64,000 nucleotides of DNA from Dimorphilus gyrociliatus (GCA_904063045.1 CAJFCJ010000018.1:930001-994000); one strand, 5' to 3'; positions 37,670-50,291 are shown, numbered from the stretch's first letter. Notes: generated by a model from the letters alone, not told the origin. Translations and numbers: made by a program.

Positions 37670-38737
37670 GTAACAGAAAATTATTTATGTTATATTATAA
37701 TAATATATTCACTCACCTTGATTTCAATTTATTTATTTCTGTATCCTTGAGAAAGTGTAAATTAAATAAATTTCTCCTTTTCAAAAAGTATGCTCAGAAG
37801 TGAAGTACAGTTTTTCAAGTTTGTCAAAGCTTGCTGACAATACACTAATACTGCAACTGTAGATGTACTTTATACTATAAATTTATAATACGAATTTATG
37901 GCCTACGCGTACCAATACGTATAAAATCTTAGGATTAACATAAAACAAACTATTGCGGAAAAGCTAATTGATCAGAGATGTGGACGTTTTTGATGCGTTG
38001 TTGCTGTCTGATCCCGCAAGAAGATGATCAAATGATGTTGGAGGAAGTAAGAGAAGATAACCCCTGTTATTACAGTTATAACATATGAACAATTTTATAG
38101 AACTAAAACGTAATTGTTACAAAAGAATTGATAATATTAAGAGCCTCGTATGAGAACAATAAACAGCTGCATCCTTTGCCATAAAATCGCTTAACTTCAT
38201 TTATTTCTTTTCAAGAATTTTTACAGTTCATATTTTATTGTAAGTCAAAAAATAAAGAAATATAAAACTTTGAAACAGACCTTCAAATTGCTTCTTTTTT
38301 TCAAATATTATAAAAATTAGGTGACGTGTGCATTTTGACAGATGAACAGTTTGTCGTAGCCATTATTCGAGGTTTTTTAATGAGATAGTTGAATGCTTTT
38401 CAAAGATTTACACTATATAGTGAAATAATATTTTCTATATTAGAGAGTAAAATTCAAATGTTGCCTATTCATTACAAATAATTAGATCTTTTTCAAGTCA
38501 ATACTAAATCTCAGACAATACTTTCTTATACATAAGCATAGTCAAGTTCTTTTGGTGCAAATTTTGCGCTCTGATTCAAGTAAAACACTTAGTCTTGCCA
38601 AATAAACTGTTACGAAACTACTATCACCTGTTCCTCGCCCAAATCGCTCCACACATTTTAGGCAACGAACGGAAAACATTCGATTTAGGAAGTGAACAAA
38701 AATTTTCATAATATTAAGGAGAATATTAAATATAAAT
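37670..38737. other. Intergenic between IFT20 and LRRC57
   Basis: About 1.07 kb. It holds one short candidate frame (37978-38088, separate entry) and a minus-strand 55-codon frame at 38542-38709 without support. Otherwise AT-rich. Confidence 0.4.
37978..38088 (+). CDS. Candidate 36-aa Cys-rich micro-ORF or first exon
   Basis: ATG at 37978 opens MWTFLMRCCCLIPQEDDQMM, followed by an acidic stretch. The N-terminal triple cysteine next to a hydrophobic start resembles S-acylated membrane anchors. A GTAAGA right after LEE could be a donor, so this may be a first exon whose continuation I could not find. Unspliced it stops at 38088. No family recognised. Confidence 0.25.
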   Translation: MWTFLMRCCCLIPQEDDQMMLEEVREDNPCYYSYNI

Positions 38738-39608
38738 ATGGGAAATTCGATCAAACCGCAAATAGAAAATGCACAGAAAACGGGAACATGTAATCTATCA
38801 AACAAAAAATTAACAGAGGTACATATTTTCATATTTTTTAGGAATGAATTACATTTTCGAACGGTTCTAAAATACGACTATTGCATTTTGCTTTATCTTT
38901 TTCTTCTAGTTTCCAGATCCATTAAATACTCTATCCAATCATCTACGAACACTCGATATATCAGATAACTCTATTGCAATTTTGCCAACAAGTATTGGAA
39001 GATTTGTTATACTAAAATCATTATCCCTAGCAAACAACAGGCTTAATCAACTGCCAAATGAACTTGGTAATTTAAAAAAAATGGAATCTTTGAATTTAAG
39101 CTTCAACAGACTAACAATGGTACCTCGAACGTTCAGCAATCTTAACTCTTTAAAGAAGTTACAAATAAACAACAATCATCTGACATCTTTTCCAGTAGAA
39201 ATTTGTAGTCTAAAGCATTTAGATTCAGTTGACTTAAGCTTTAATAAAATCTCTGCATTACCGGACGAATTAGGTAGTCTGAGTGCTCTTGAATTAAACA
39301 TGAATAGTAATCGACTAGCAAAATTGAGTAATAGTCTAGCCCAATGTCAAAGGTTAAAAGTACTTCGCTTGGAAGAGAATTGTCTATCGTTGGAAGCATT
39401 CAGCCCATCAGTGCTAAAGGAATCTAAAATATCATTGCTTCAGATAGAAGGCAATACATTTACTGAAAAACAATTTCGAGAATTGGATGGTTATGAACAA
39501 GTAAGAATTAAAATGAATAGCATCCCTTCTCCTACTTAAACGTTGCTCATGTTCTTTTTTTTTCAGTATATGGAACGATTTACGGCTACAAAAAAGAAAA
39601 TTTCCTAA
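38738..39608 (+). CDS. LRRC57: LRRC57 leucine-rich repeat protein
   Basis: Exons 38738-38818, 38910-39500, 39567-39608; 237 aa (human 239). It starts MGNSIKP, an N-myristoylation signal, then has about eight leucine-rich repeats of the short type (LRTLDISDNSIAILP, LKSLSLANNRLNQLP, LDSVDLSFNKISALP) and ends in a small basic C-terminus. LRRC57 is a conserved, poorly characterised myristoylated LRR protein presumed to act at membranes. Both introns are phase 0 with GTACAT and GTAAGA donors. Confidence 0.95.
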
Positions 39609-39960
39609 AAATGCTTAAGATGCCTATTATCCTATTTTAACTATAACCATAATAATGACAAATATATATTGTATATTTCTATTTATTAATTAATATTGAA
39701 ATATATTTTAATAGTTGTCAGTATTTTTAATAAACTAAAAAATATACATAATAAAAATTGATAGATAGTATACATAAACAGTATATTATCTATTATGAAT
39801 TATTAAAAAGACGCTTTATTTTGCTTAAAATCTCGAGGTCTTAGTGTTCTGAATATTTTATATTGAGTAATTTCAAATTTTATTGTAAATAGATAACTTA
39901 TATTTTTACAAAGGTAAACTTTGGTATGCGCGTTAAGTTAAAGCACATTCTATCCTTATC
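39609..39960. other. Intergenic between LRRC57 and PIGS
   Basis: AT-rich sequence, 350 bases; no coding signal. PIGS starts at 39961. Confidence 0.5.
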
Positions 39961-42581
39961 ATGGCGCCCTCTACAGAGAAAAAAGCCGATGAAGGTAAAA
40001 TATCATAGAATAAAAGTTATACTAAGTTTGATTATCCTACCAATACTTTTAATTTATTTTACTATAATAAGAGTACATTTTTTTCAAATAAATTCAGGTG
40101 TTTATAATATTAGATTGTGTATTTAAGTTAATTTTTCGTGCGGTTCTTTTTTCAGACGATTCTAAGAAAGAAACTAAATCTGAAGATTTAAGAGGTGAGC
40201 TATTTACATAACGTTATTACGGCTAAATAACATAAAGAATAAATTATAAGATCCAGAAGAAGTTCGTCGTACTGCTCTTGCTGCTATTGGTATAGGTTTC
40301 GTCTGCATTATTATTGGCTTACCACTATGGTGGAAATTAACCGAAGTTTATCGAGCTTCACTACCCTATGGTGATATCACAAAGTTACACTCGTCTGAGG
40401 TAAAGTTCATATCTTTTAAAGACCTTCAAAAGAATTTTATTAAATTATTATGATACTCTTTCCACCATAATCAGTCTACTAGCATTTCAATTAGAGCTAG
40501 AATAACCGTAGAAAATATTGCAGATATCCGCAAGAGTTAACATCAAAATAATTGATTTTGGCATAAGCGATAATAAAGAATTGGAGGATGACTTTAATAA
40601 AGCTTTTAAATCATTTAATAATGAATATTTAAAAATTTCATATTATGTTACACTATCAAAAGCAACTGACAAGCTCAAATCGAACTATAAAGCTTCAAAA
40701 GATTTACAAAGTAAGAACAAATTTGGAATATTATTTGTAATTAATTAATTAGTCTTGTCTGTCATCAATAATAGAAGTCTAACACTCTTTTATATTTAGA
40801 TTTTGAAGCACAAATAGATGACGACATCAAAGAAGATATACAAATTTACCTATTACCAGAAAATTCTCATCTGTTTGATAATTCTAAATTGGTTGTTGGT
40901 CTGAAGAATTTCATGTTTCACTTTGGCTCAGTAAATGATTTATCAAATATTGTTTATCTAGTTAAGGATGTATTCGTTGAAGAAGACAGAATTTTTGCTG
41001 GTTTAGTAAGGAATAAAGGGGAGGTTTCGCATAAAGTAATAATTTTTTATTAATAATATAATATTATAATATTATTTAAACAAAATTTTCTTTATCTTTT
41101 CATAATAGCACAAAAAAGAAACAGTAATGAGTTTACAATCGGTTCCCTCCTACGAAGTGACATTTACATTGTTAAATCCTCAACCGGATGAATTTGATGT
41201 TTCTTGGGATATACCAGACGCAATTAAAAGTAACTCTTTCCAAATTTAGCTAACCTTTATAAATCAATTGACATTTTGTGTTAACTTTTAGATTATTTGC
41301 AAGATTTTCTCACAGTATTCGAAAAGTATAATATCCCATTTGATGTAAAATCACAGGTAAAATTCTCTTTATGTCTTTCCCTTCATACACCAAATCGTAA
41401 CAGGACGTTAGTATAATTGTAATTATTATCTTTTTAGTATATGTATCATACTTCATTAAACATTAACCCAAAACGAAATAACGATGGTTACTCTTTGTCT
41501 TACTCTGATATTCAACTGCTAATTAATCCAATAGATACGAAATTAAGTGAGTAATTTTTTACTTATATTTTCTTAGAATTGTAAATCCTACTATTTTCTA
41601 CTCATTTTCAGGTTCACATTTGTCAAAATGGCCAAATTTGAATTTGGTCTTGTACGTTACACCTAAACGACATATTCCGTTATCAATTCAAAGAGAAGAT
41701 GAGACAGAAGCTGAATCATTTATTAACGCTCGATGGGGAGGAGTTACTATTTTTAATTCTAACTTTTCAAAGGATGCAAAATTACCAATCAAAGTGGAAG
41801 TTGATGCTCCACAAACAATGTTAACTTTTATTAAACATCTGAGAATCCTACTAGACTTTGAAGATGCTGAACAGAAATATATCGATGGAATTAAATTTTT
41901 ACAAAATGATGGATTGAGCATGACAAAATGGGTATAAGAACTTTCATTGGCCTAATTTTTTTTTCTATATATTTTCATTTTAATATAGGAAATAAATAGA
42001 TGGATAAGGCGTAAAACAATTGAAAATATTGGCAACGTCGGTGCAACTTTAAACTCCCTAACTGAGCTGGTAAATAAAATTCGTAATATGATTATTAACG
42101 ATGATATTGGTAAAGAAGTCGAGAAAGCTTTGCAATATGCACAAGAAGCAAAAAGAGCCTTGGAAAAGGATGATATCAAAACAGCCTTTCCGTTTTCTAG
42201 AAAAGCTTTTCTTGCGGCTGGTTAGTAAATCTTTTACTGTATAGAGAGAATAGCATTTGTTTTTGTAACTCTCATTTTTTCTTTATAATTCTCTACTTTA
42301 AATTTAAAATTGTTTATCTTTCAGATACTGCTTTTTTCGATCAATCTTTATTAGAATTACTTTACTTTCCTGAAGATCAGAAGTAAGTTAATCTAATAAT
42401 ATTTTTTCTTATACCTATGTTTTTTATGTTATACTTTTATATAAGGTTCGCTATTTATATTCCACTATTCTTACCTATTGGATTTCCTGTTATAATGGCA
42501 AGTTTTCAAGCTTTAAAATACTTTAAAGAAAAATTGAAAGAAAGCAAGGAAACTAATAAGAAGAAGGTGAAGAGCGAATGA
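39961..42581 (+). CDS. PIGS: PIG-S, GPI transamidase subunit
   Basis: Twelve exons: 39961-39994, 40156-40194, 40251-40399, 40524-40710, 40800-41035, 41109-41229, 41292-41356, 41438-41546, 41612-41931, 41989-42220, 42325-42382, 42446-42581; 561 aa (human 555). A short N-terminal cytosolic segment is followed by TM1 (ALAAIGIGFVCIIIGLPLWW), a large luminal domain (YEVTFTLLNPQPDEFDVSWDI, NARWGGVTIFN) and a C-terminal membrane helix preceded by LLYFPEDQKFAIYIPLFLPI. PIG-S is part of the ER GPI transamidase with PIG-K, PIG-T, GPAA1 and PIG-U, attaching GPI anchors to proteins. All twelve exons join in phase. Confidence 0.95.
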
Positions 42582-42903
42582 AAGAATTTTTTTAAAACAC
42601 CTATTTAACTTATTGTTTTTGTTACTTTACTTGTAAAGATAGTAATGATAATAGTAATAATAAAAGAGATCACAAAGTCTTTCAAGTATTAACAAAGTTA
42701 TATTAATATAATAATAAATATATCTGTTTTATGTACAATGTATGTATGTAAATATCTATCAATATATATATATATATATTTTTGTATGTATAAGCAACTG
42801 ATATAACAATTAAATAAGATACTATTCTTCATGAAACAAAAATGCAAAGAATTTCATTATATATGGACTGAGCATTCCATTTATAGCTGATTTTTCTTCT
42901 ATA
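42582..42903. other. Convergent 3' ends, PIGS and BCH gene
   Basis: AT-rich UTR-like sequence with a short TA repeat near 42761-42780. No coding signal. Confidence 0.5.
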
Positions 42904-45520
42904 TTAGCAATTTCCTTTTAATTTAACATCAAACCTATTTTTAGATGGAGATTAAGAATTAATATCCTGACATAATCTTAAGGGAATTAATTGATTTCAC
43001 TTACTCAAGGATTTCTTTCGGAACAAAGATATAATCCGTTGAAATATTTTCTTTTAAGTTCTTTAAATTCCTAATATATTTCACCTTGTTTCGGAAATTC
43101 GAACTGTATCCATAAATATTGTATTATTATCTATTATTTAAGGAAATAAGAGCAAAAAGTATACCTACCTATAAAATGGTTTTGCCATAATAAACAAAGT
43201 TTTCAGCCACATCGTTGGATGAACAATTAGTAATCGTTTTAAATTCTTTTTTAGCTTCTTATCAATCATATCACAACATTTTTTTAGCCAGATAAGAGAA
43301 GGCAATTTATTTTTTGGTGATGCTCCATGAAAGAAAACGATTACATAATCGTCCATAACCAAAAGTTCTAGTGTAGATATCACGTACAAGAATAAGTTAT
43401 CCATAATATAGTCATAATCCTTAAGCTTTTTATCTGGTAGATAACAAGTACAAAATACAATAATCGCTTTAAAACCTTCTTCATAATATCCTGTATTAAA
43501 ATTATTGATTATTGAGCTATATTTAAAATTATTAGCAATGTTGATCATTACCCCCATGAGAGATTACTTTCTTATAAGGTTCAATGACTCTGACATCGAT
43601 CTCGTACTCTTGTTCTGCTATGCAAACAATTTGCCAATTGTTGTTCGTAAATTTTTCATCTAGCTCATCAATCGTAGATGTTGTTTCAATGGTATTATCG
43701 TCATCGAAATCGAAGGAAAATTCAAAATCTGGTAAGATCTTTCTCTTAGGTAGATCACTATTCGTTTGGGAGTTGATATCTTTAAGGGAAATCATAGTTA
43801 GATATTATGTATGACAATATTGATATCTAAATAAGAATTTTTTTCACCACTTACTTGGGGAGTTAGACGCAAGATCTCCATTTTCATTCGTCTTGTTCTA
43901 CAAAGGAATTTTTTAATACTGTCAATAGGCAATGTTTTCTCTACATGATAGACGTATTTATGGTTATACAGGCTTATTTAGGACAAATAATATGTCTTGT
44001 TTCATTAAAAAAGAAAATAGAAATAATATTAAAAGAAGAGAAAATGACCAGAGAAGAAGGTAAATAATTAACCTGATTAACAGATATAACATTTTTATAT
44101 AACGTATCAAAATTCTCATCATCTTCCAATTCATCTGAGCTATTTATATCAAAATCTGATAGATTTAAACTTTCAGTTCTAGACAATTTCTCATTCTTAT
44201 GTTTTTCAGCGGCTATACTATCTATGCCACTATCAGCTGAGCAAGTTTCCTTTATAATATCCATAGCTAATCTCTAAACTTTTAATATCGTATAAACGCT
44301 ATAAATAAAAATTGTATTTATAGTATCTTCAATCTCATCTCAAAAGAGCTAAGAGGTAAATGAAGGTAGATTGAAACACAGAAACGTGACAAATCTTCCT
44401 TCAATTCGTGATAATACTGGTAGTGAGTAAGAATTTATACAATGTGAAATATTTCATTTCAGCAACTCGAAGCAGGGGAGAACGTAAGGGGGGCCAAAAT
44501 GTGTTAAATTTATAATAAAAGGGGGGAGGTGAGCCAGGCTTATGACAGGTAGCGGGTGGGGGCGAGACAAGGTTTTTGGTGGGAAACTAGGTATAAGATT
44601 TAGCTGAATTTGTTGTTTAAGTTGTAACGCAAATAAGGCCTATAAACAGATTTTACATAGACGGAAATCCGGAAGTTTTTTTCACATATTTTATTTAAAA
44701 AAATAATAATTCAAGAAAAGAATATACTAATTGTAATATCTTATCTTAATCTCGTGTCAAAATTCGACAAGATAGATAGATAGATAGAGAGTGAGAGATA
44801 GAGAGAGAGAGAATAAGATGATGAAAATATAATATATGATTACTTGACAGCTTCTTAAGTAAATAAATATAAAATATATATAAGATATATATTTGTGCAT
44901 ATAATATGTTAAAGGAATTAGGGTTGTTTTGTATAGCTTACCAAATTCTTTTTAAATTGAATTGGTCCGTCTAAAGCTTTTGTGAAACTAGTACTCTCAA
45001 CATCCATGTCATTTAAGCTTGAAGTAACAATATCCATATTACCACCTAGAATGTCGAAGTTAGGTAAATATTGTATTTCAACTGGGCATTCTGTTTCATC
45101 ATAGAATATTTCGTTCAGTAATTCATCTGTCAAAGGTGGTTCATAACTGATGAGAGCCTCGTTAATTATCTGTTTAGCCAAACAATAATCTACAGCCTCA
45201 TGAGGAATTTTGTAATCAAAAGAAGTTGAGTGAGATCTGATAACGTTTGCTAGTGTAAAATTCTGAATATCGTGTAAATGGGAATCACTTTTCCTCCCAC
45301 GAAGATTTGACGCTTCGACTATATTAGAATTTTCTAAAATAGTCATATTTTCTCTCATAAATGACTTTATCTTAGGAACATTTTCAAAACTATCTTTTCT
45401 CCTTCCTTGAAAATTTGACAAACAATTGGCAGTTTGATTACTTCCGTTGCCTTGATAATTGTCAAAAGTATTAGCTTCCCTTAAACTTATGTTATCCGAA
45501 CTCTTAATTTCCGTATCCAT
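42904..45520 (-). CDS. BCH (CRAL-TRIO-like) domain protein, BNIP2/PRUNE2 type
   Basis: Exons in coding order: 45520-44942, 44273-44073, 43897-43855, 43779-43552, 43490-43169, 43103-43005, 42934-42904; 500 aa. About 340 N-terminal residues are acidic, serine-rich and unstructured. The C-terminal BCH domain carries [30 protein letters not shown], split here by an intron after SHGG, then NLFLYVISTLELLV and LLIVHPTMWLKTLF. BCH proteins (BNIP2, caytaxin, PRUNE2) bind small GTPase regulators, kinesin light chain or lipids and act as scaffolds. An in-frame TGA upstream supports the ATG at 45520. A 668-base intron holds a G-rich block. The gene lies just downstream of prune on the same strand. Confidence 0.85.
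44455..44590. other. G-rich block inside the BCH-gene intron
   Basis: Plus strand carries several G runs (GGGG, GGGGGG, GGGGGG, GGGGG) within about 110 bases of otherwise AT-rich intron. It could form G-quadruplexes or be an internal promoter. Confidence 0.5.
44769..44815. repeat. GATA/GA microsatellite
   Basis: Short tandem GATA units followed by a GA run, in the first intron of the BCH gene. Confidence 0.8.
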
Positions 45521-45559
45521 TAAAATTAATCAAATAAATATATATATTTTTTTTCCTTT

Positions 45560-45656
45560 CTGTAATTTATAACAATAAATAATATATCTGAAGAGAGGAA
45601 TAAAAAAAACATTGATTAAAAATGTATAAACAATAACTGAAAATAGACCTACTTAC
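45560..45656 (-). other. Putative intercistronic intron between prune and BCH genes
   Basis: Reading the minus strand, a CAG|GTAAGT donor (intron from 45656) follows the prune stop, and a TTACAG acceptor ends at 45560, 39 bases before the BCH ATG. Splicing would join the two reading units on one mRNA with a spacer of about 50 bases. Confidence 0.5.
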
Positions 45657-45667
45657 CTGTGAAAAAC

Positions 45668-48600
45668 TTAATCTTGAAAAAAAGACAAGCTTTTAAGGAA
45701 AAGTGGTAGAATAACCTTTCTAGACGCCTTCACATTACGCTGTATGAAAGCAGAGGTAAAACGTTGTGACGCTGCAGGCAAGTCAAGTCTATCTAAGTCC
45801 AAAGACGGTTCTCGACAATTCGTTAATATTTTCACTGCCTGGAAGTGAAAAAATGAATAACTTTTAACATATGAAAACTACAAAACATTCTCTTCGTTTC
45901 TCTAAATATCAACGAGCAAAAATCAATATTTGTGTAACGTTATACTTTTATTTCTAGATAGTGAACTTTTAAAAGGAAACAATAAAAAGAAATAATAAGA
46001 GATACTAGAGACAAGGGGGAGGAAACGTGTAGCCCAGCAGGTATTGCATTAACGGTTGTCACGAAACCTTGAAGCCGGACATGTGTTGTATTGTCATTAA
46101 AATAATCTAATTCTCTGAAGTTTCTGCATTCAATGACAAACAGAGTAAAAATAATTCGTCGAGAGACAATACAAATAGAATCATCAAAGCACATTGTTAA
46201 AAAGGTAGGAGAAGATAAAATAAAATAAATGAACAAGAGCCAGAGAGGGAGTAAAAGAATTGGAGATGTGGCGAAGGGGAGAGAGAGGAGAGAGAGAGAG
46301 AAAATATGCACTATTTATTAAACTAACTTCAAAAGCAAATTCCCCTTTTACACAACACTATATCACGACTACTCCCCCTCTCTCTTTCATGTTTTTATCA
46401 TTTTCTCTGACGTTTTTGTCATTTATTTTATTTGAGCACAATAGGCCTAGCTAAAACTAGACTACATAAATTCATTACGGTTCATCTTTAAATAAATAAT
46501 TTATATCACATTTCCTTCCTGATTTATGAATTAGCAAGGAGGAGGAGAGAGCGTAAAGAATATTATGGTTAAATACCCTATACTTATCAAAGTTTAATCT
46601 TTGTTCTTCCTATTTACTTTAAAGGACGCATCTATTTTTATATAAATATATAATAAATGTATATTATATTGTAAATTGCCGTAGAAATGGCTTACAAAAT
46701 ACAAAAAATTTATTTGGCTTTATTAGTCAATGTAGCGAATAAAATTCTCTTTTAGGTCGATTGAGTAATTTGAACTAAATACAGAGACAGAGAGAGAGAG
46801 AGAAAGAAACAAAAAAACAAGTGAATAATTAACAAAATAGAGTAGAAAGTTAAGGTTTTTTCTAAAAGTTCTTGTATAAACGATAAATACTACGCTGTAG
46901 GCATTTTCCACTTGTTATCACAAGAATAATTATAGAATATGAAGAAATACGACTATTAAAAAAATCAATACATATATATAATATAGTTGTATATAACAAA
47001 TCGAATCTTTCTTTAGACCAGTCGTTTGAAAATAGTAGTCAGTTTATCAAACTAACAAATAAATAGAACAGAATTTCTTTACAATTAAAGCGTAATAATT
47101 GACTATTTTCATAGAAAAAAAGGAGATAGGGGTTGCAAAATAATAGTACAGTCTACTGTAATTGACTAATTTAGTCATGTTATTCCTAATATATAAGTTG
47201 TTCTATATAATAGAGAATATTTTAGAGATTATAATAGATATTATTAAATACTTTTTTATATGAATTGCGTTAAAGTCAAATAGTATTGAATATAATGAAC
47301 GTCACTTACAAATTATGAATTTATGTCCATAAATCAGATTGGAGAAAATGTAAAGAACTTTTCATGTTAATTGCACGAAGTTTACTAAACACTACAGTTC
47401 TTCGAATCTTAATAATACCCTCGTGAATAAACTCGAACAATAGGTGGCGCTATATTTCTATTACGAACCTCCTCTTTTATCTTGTTATTTTCTGAATAAA
47501 CTGCAATTTCACGTTTTGTGGTATTATCCTCAGTAACGAACAATACCATAATAACGACAAGGTTTAACGAAAATAGCTTAGAAAATTCTCTCAATTCTCC
47601 AAAGACGTTGTCCTTATTAAAGAATGTCTAAAAACAGAGACAGAACATAAATTAAGCATAACATAATTATTCTATTTATTAATTAGTACAACAATTGTTA
47701 TTAAAACATCTATATAATGGGAATAAATTAACTTACAAGTAGCGGAAGCGGTATTGAACTAATTCCAATTTTAATATTTGCATCGTTGATAATCTTCACA
47801 TCTTTCCTTAAGATTTCCACAAGTGTAAGACCTTGAAGAGAGAGAGAGAGAGAGAGAATATAACAAAGATTTATTATAATTAATTAATTAATTAATTTTT
47901 ACTTGAAACATCAGTTTTCGCTTTAAAGTACTCATTAAAAATTTCAGTATGGTCTATGTTTGGTAGATATTTTCTTTCCAATTGATTTAATATGATTTTA
48001 TCTTTTTCTGTTACTATATCAGCTTCTTTGGATAGATTTATAGTATCCAGAATGATTGTAGCTACGTAAACATTCAAGATGTAAAAATCGATTAATTTCA
48101 TTTTTAAATAATTAATTTACTGTATAGCATTTCGGCCAAATGTTTGTCAATTGTAATACTTGAGTTTAAAATTAGCTCAGCTATCAAAGTACTACAAGAG
48201 CCAACTTTTTCTATTTTAGTTTTAACTCTGTAAATGAAAGTATAATTACTATAAATTAAAGACAAAAGTGTAATTAACCTTTCATCATCAACCCATTGCT
48301 TTCGATGATGATCAACAATGTAGGTAATGCACGGTTTGAGAGGTATTTCGTCTTCGGATAATGTATTTCTATCAACAAGGACAACCTCAAGCTTTCCTTT
48401 TTCTTTATAATCAATTAAATTAATATCATCTTTGAAATGGAGGAAAGATGAACTTATTCCGTATTTATCAAAGAGGTGTTTAACTTCCGTTTTCAAAGGA
48501 TAGTCCTCTTTATTGATATTCAATACTGGTATTGTTTTTGCATTATCTGTCTCACTTGTCTGAATTAAAAGTATCTCTTATGAAAAGATGATTATTTCTA

Positions 48601-48849
48601 AAAAAAAAAACACTTGAAACTAAAAGAAACCTTATGCAAATAGTATCCAAAAGAGACAGCGGAAGCAGCTGAATCTAAGTCACAGGCACTGTTTCCTATA
48701 ACTGCTCTCAAGATATTGTTTCCTCTTATGTTCGCCTGTAAACAAGAAAAATTTGCAATATTTTATAAGCTTTGTGTTTACTTTTAGCATTCGTATTTAC
48801 TGACAATAGCTGTTTTACACCATTCTAAATATTTTGCTATTTCTCCCAT
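45668..48849 (-). CDS. PRUNE1: Prune-type DHH/DHHA2 phosphoesterase
   Basis: Exons in coding order: 48849-48805, 48735-48631, 48559-48279, 48227-48121, 48061-47903, 47831-47737, 47627-47469, 45838-45668; 373 aa (human PRUNE1 453). Motif NSACDLDSAASA (metal-binding DxD) and VDHH (residues 132-135) are present. The first His-His pair of motif III is DRN (113-115) instead of DHH. DHHA2 follows (TLIAELIL, TTIILDTINLS, KTDVSS). The last exon aligns with the C-terminal region of PRUNE1 (ILTNCREPSLDL, KASRKVILPLF). Human PRUNE1 hydrolyses short polyphosphates and cAMP and binds NME1; the changed motif III may reduce catalysis here, as in vertebrate PRUNE2. Intron 7 is 1.6 kb, the longest in the window. 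A GTAAGT lies 12 bases beyond the stop. Confidence 0.85.
45839..47468 (-). other. Long prune intron 7 with microsatellites and a possible exon
   Basis: 1.63 kb. It has GA-rich repeats near 46276-46302 and 46785-46806. At 46057-46119 (minus) the frame NFRELDYFNDNTTHVRLQG lies between a GCAG acceptor and a GT donor, but its phase (2 in, 1 out) does not fit the phase-0 junction used here, so I leave it out. Confidence 0.35.
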
Positions 48850-49585
48850 AATGTTTCTTCTATTCAATGGTGATTGGAGTTAATTAAAAGGTGTTGAAAT
48901 GTCACAGGCTGATAGTGTGATATAGGAGACCAGCGAATTAGAAGAAGAGGATATTATGTGCTCTGTAAATTTTTACACTTTCTATAATAACGAAAACCCT
49001 TCGTCTCTCAGATTAAACTAAATGCTTTATCGCTTTTTAAAGCAGACGACACCGCCATATTATAAAGAGAAATTCCAACTCTAAATCCTAGTTGTCTGTC
49101 GTCGGGAAACTAATTAAAAAGTGACATTTGAAGTAGAAAGAATAGTTAATATATTGTGTCATTTTAATATAAGAAACACATGTTTAAAGTACTAGTTAGT
49201 AGCAAACTATTACTTTAAACTAAAAAAGAAATTATGAATATATAAATGATGTTATTTATACTTTCAGGTTTTATTTTATGACTTTATATCCAAAAATATT
49301 AATTAATATACTAATTTTATCAGATATATTTTTTATATTTATATTTTCTTTGGTACTTCACATCTTATTCAATAATATCAACTGTAAAAATGATCTTTTT
49401 CGAAACTTAGGCCTATGCGGCAATAATATCAATATTATTTTATTATTAAGATAAAATATTTAATTTATTTTAATTTTTCCGTGTGATTATTTATTAAAAA
49501 AAGCAAAAGTTTTATGTGTTTTTACGAGAATCCAGCGGGAAAAATAACGCCACCTACAGTTAGTTAAATTTCAAAGTGTGGCAAT
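48850..49585. promoter_or_regulatory. Divergent gap, prune / PSMG3
   Basis: About 735 AT-rich bases containing both promoters. A GC-richer patch at 49025-49110 is the likeliest prune-side regulatory stretch. No coding signal. Confidence 0.35.
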
Positions 49586-50291
49586 ATGAGCGGGCAAGAA
49601 AGATGTTATCCATTGAGTAAACATGTAATTTAATTTAACATTTTTATGCTTGCCTTTCAATAGCTATTAATATGTTTTTATAATTGATTACTATGCTATT
49701 GTATATCACGTTAAAATCAGTTAAAATTTTTGTTAAAAAATGAACGATAATACAGATCTTGGTTGAAATTACTAATGGTACAGTCGATATTTCATGGATT
49801 GAATTTGATGACAGAATTCTCATAAACATAACTCAATTTGGTAAATTTGGAACATTAGTGAGTATCTTTTACTATGGCTTACTCAGCACAAAAAATTATT
49901 ATTCCATATGAAATCGTTATCTACTATTAGTACTATCCAAATATTTATAAATAATACTAATCAATTCATTTATGTGTCTTAAAGATCCATTCTTGCAAGG
50001 ACGTTAATCCTGAAGCCTCAAGATATAGTCTTCAAACAAGTGATCCTGTTAGCTTCACTAACAAGGTCCTTTTTGGTATCGAAAAGGTAATATTATAAAA
50101 CACAAACATCAATCAATTATTATATTCAAATTTACTTATAGCCTGAAATGTTGATGCTGACGAGATCTTTAACGGCGAAATTAGACAGAAATAAACCATT
50201 GTTATATTCCTTGTCTCTTAAAGACTTTTCCATAGAAACTTTAAAAATTATAGAGAACTCTATTGTAGATTTAGGTTCCAATTTAGCTTAA
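49586..50291 (+). CDS. PSMG3: PSMG3 proteasome assembly chaperone 3
   Basis: Exons 49586-49624, 49756-49857, 49985-50086, 50142-50291; 130 aa (human 122). Key matches are RILINITQFGKFGTL and VSFTNKVLFGIEKPEM, then LLYSLSLKDFSIETLKII, the PAC3 fold. PAC3 pairs with PAC4 (PSMG4) to chaperone the alpha ring of the 20S proteasome in the cytosol. All introns are phase 0. The start lies in a short first exon (MSGQERCYPLSKH). Confidence 0.88.

Noticed and set aside
38542-38709. 55-codon minus-strand frame upstream of LRRC57
   Set aside because: No family, no splice partner; it overlaps the likely LRRC57 promoter.
45940-46311. 123-codon minus-strand frame in prune intron 7
   Set aside because: One part lies between splice-like sites, but its phase does not fit the flanking prune exons and prune is complete without it.
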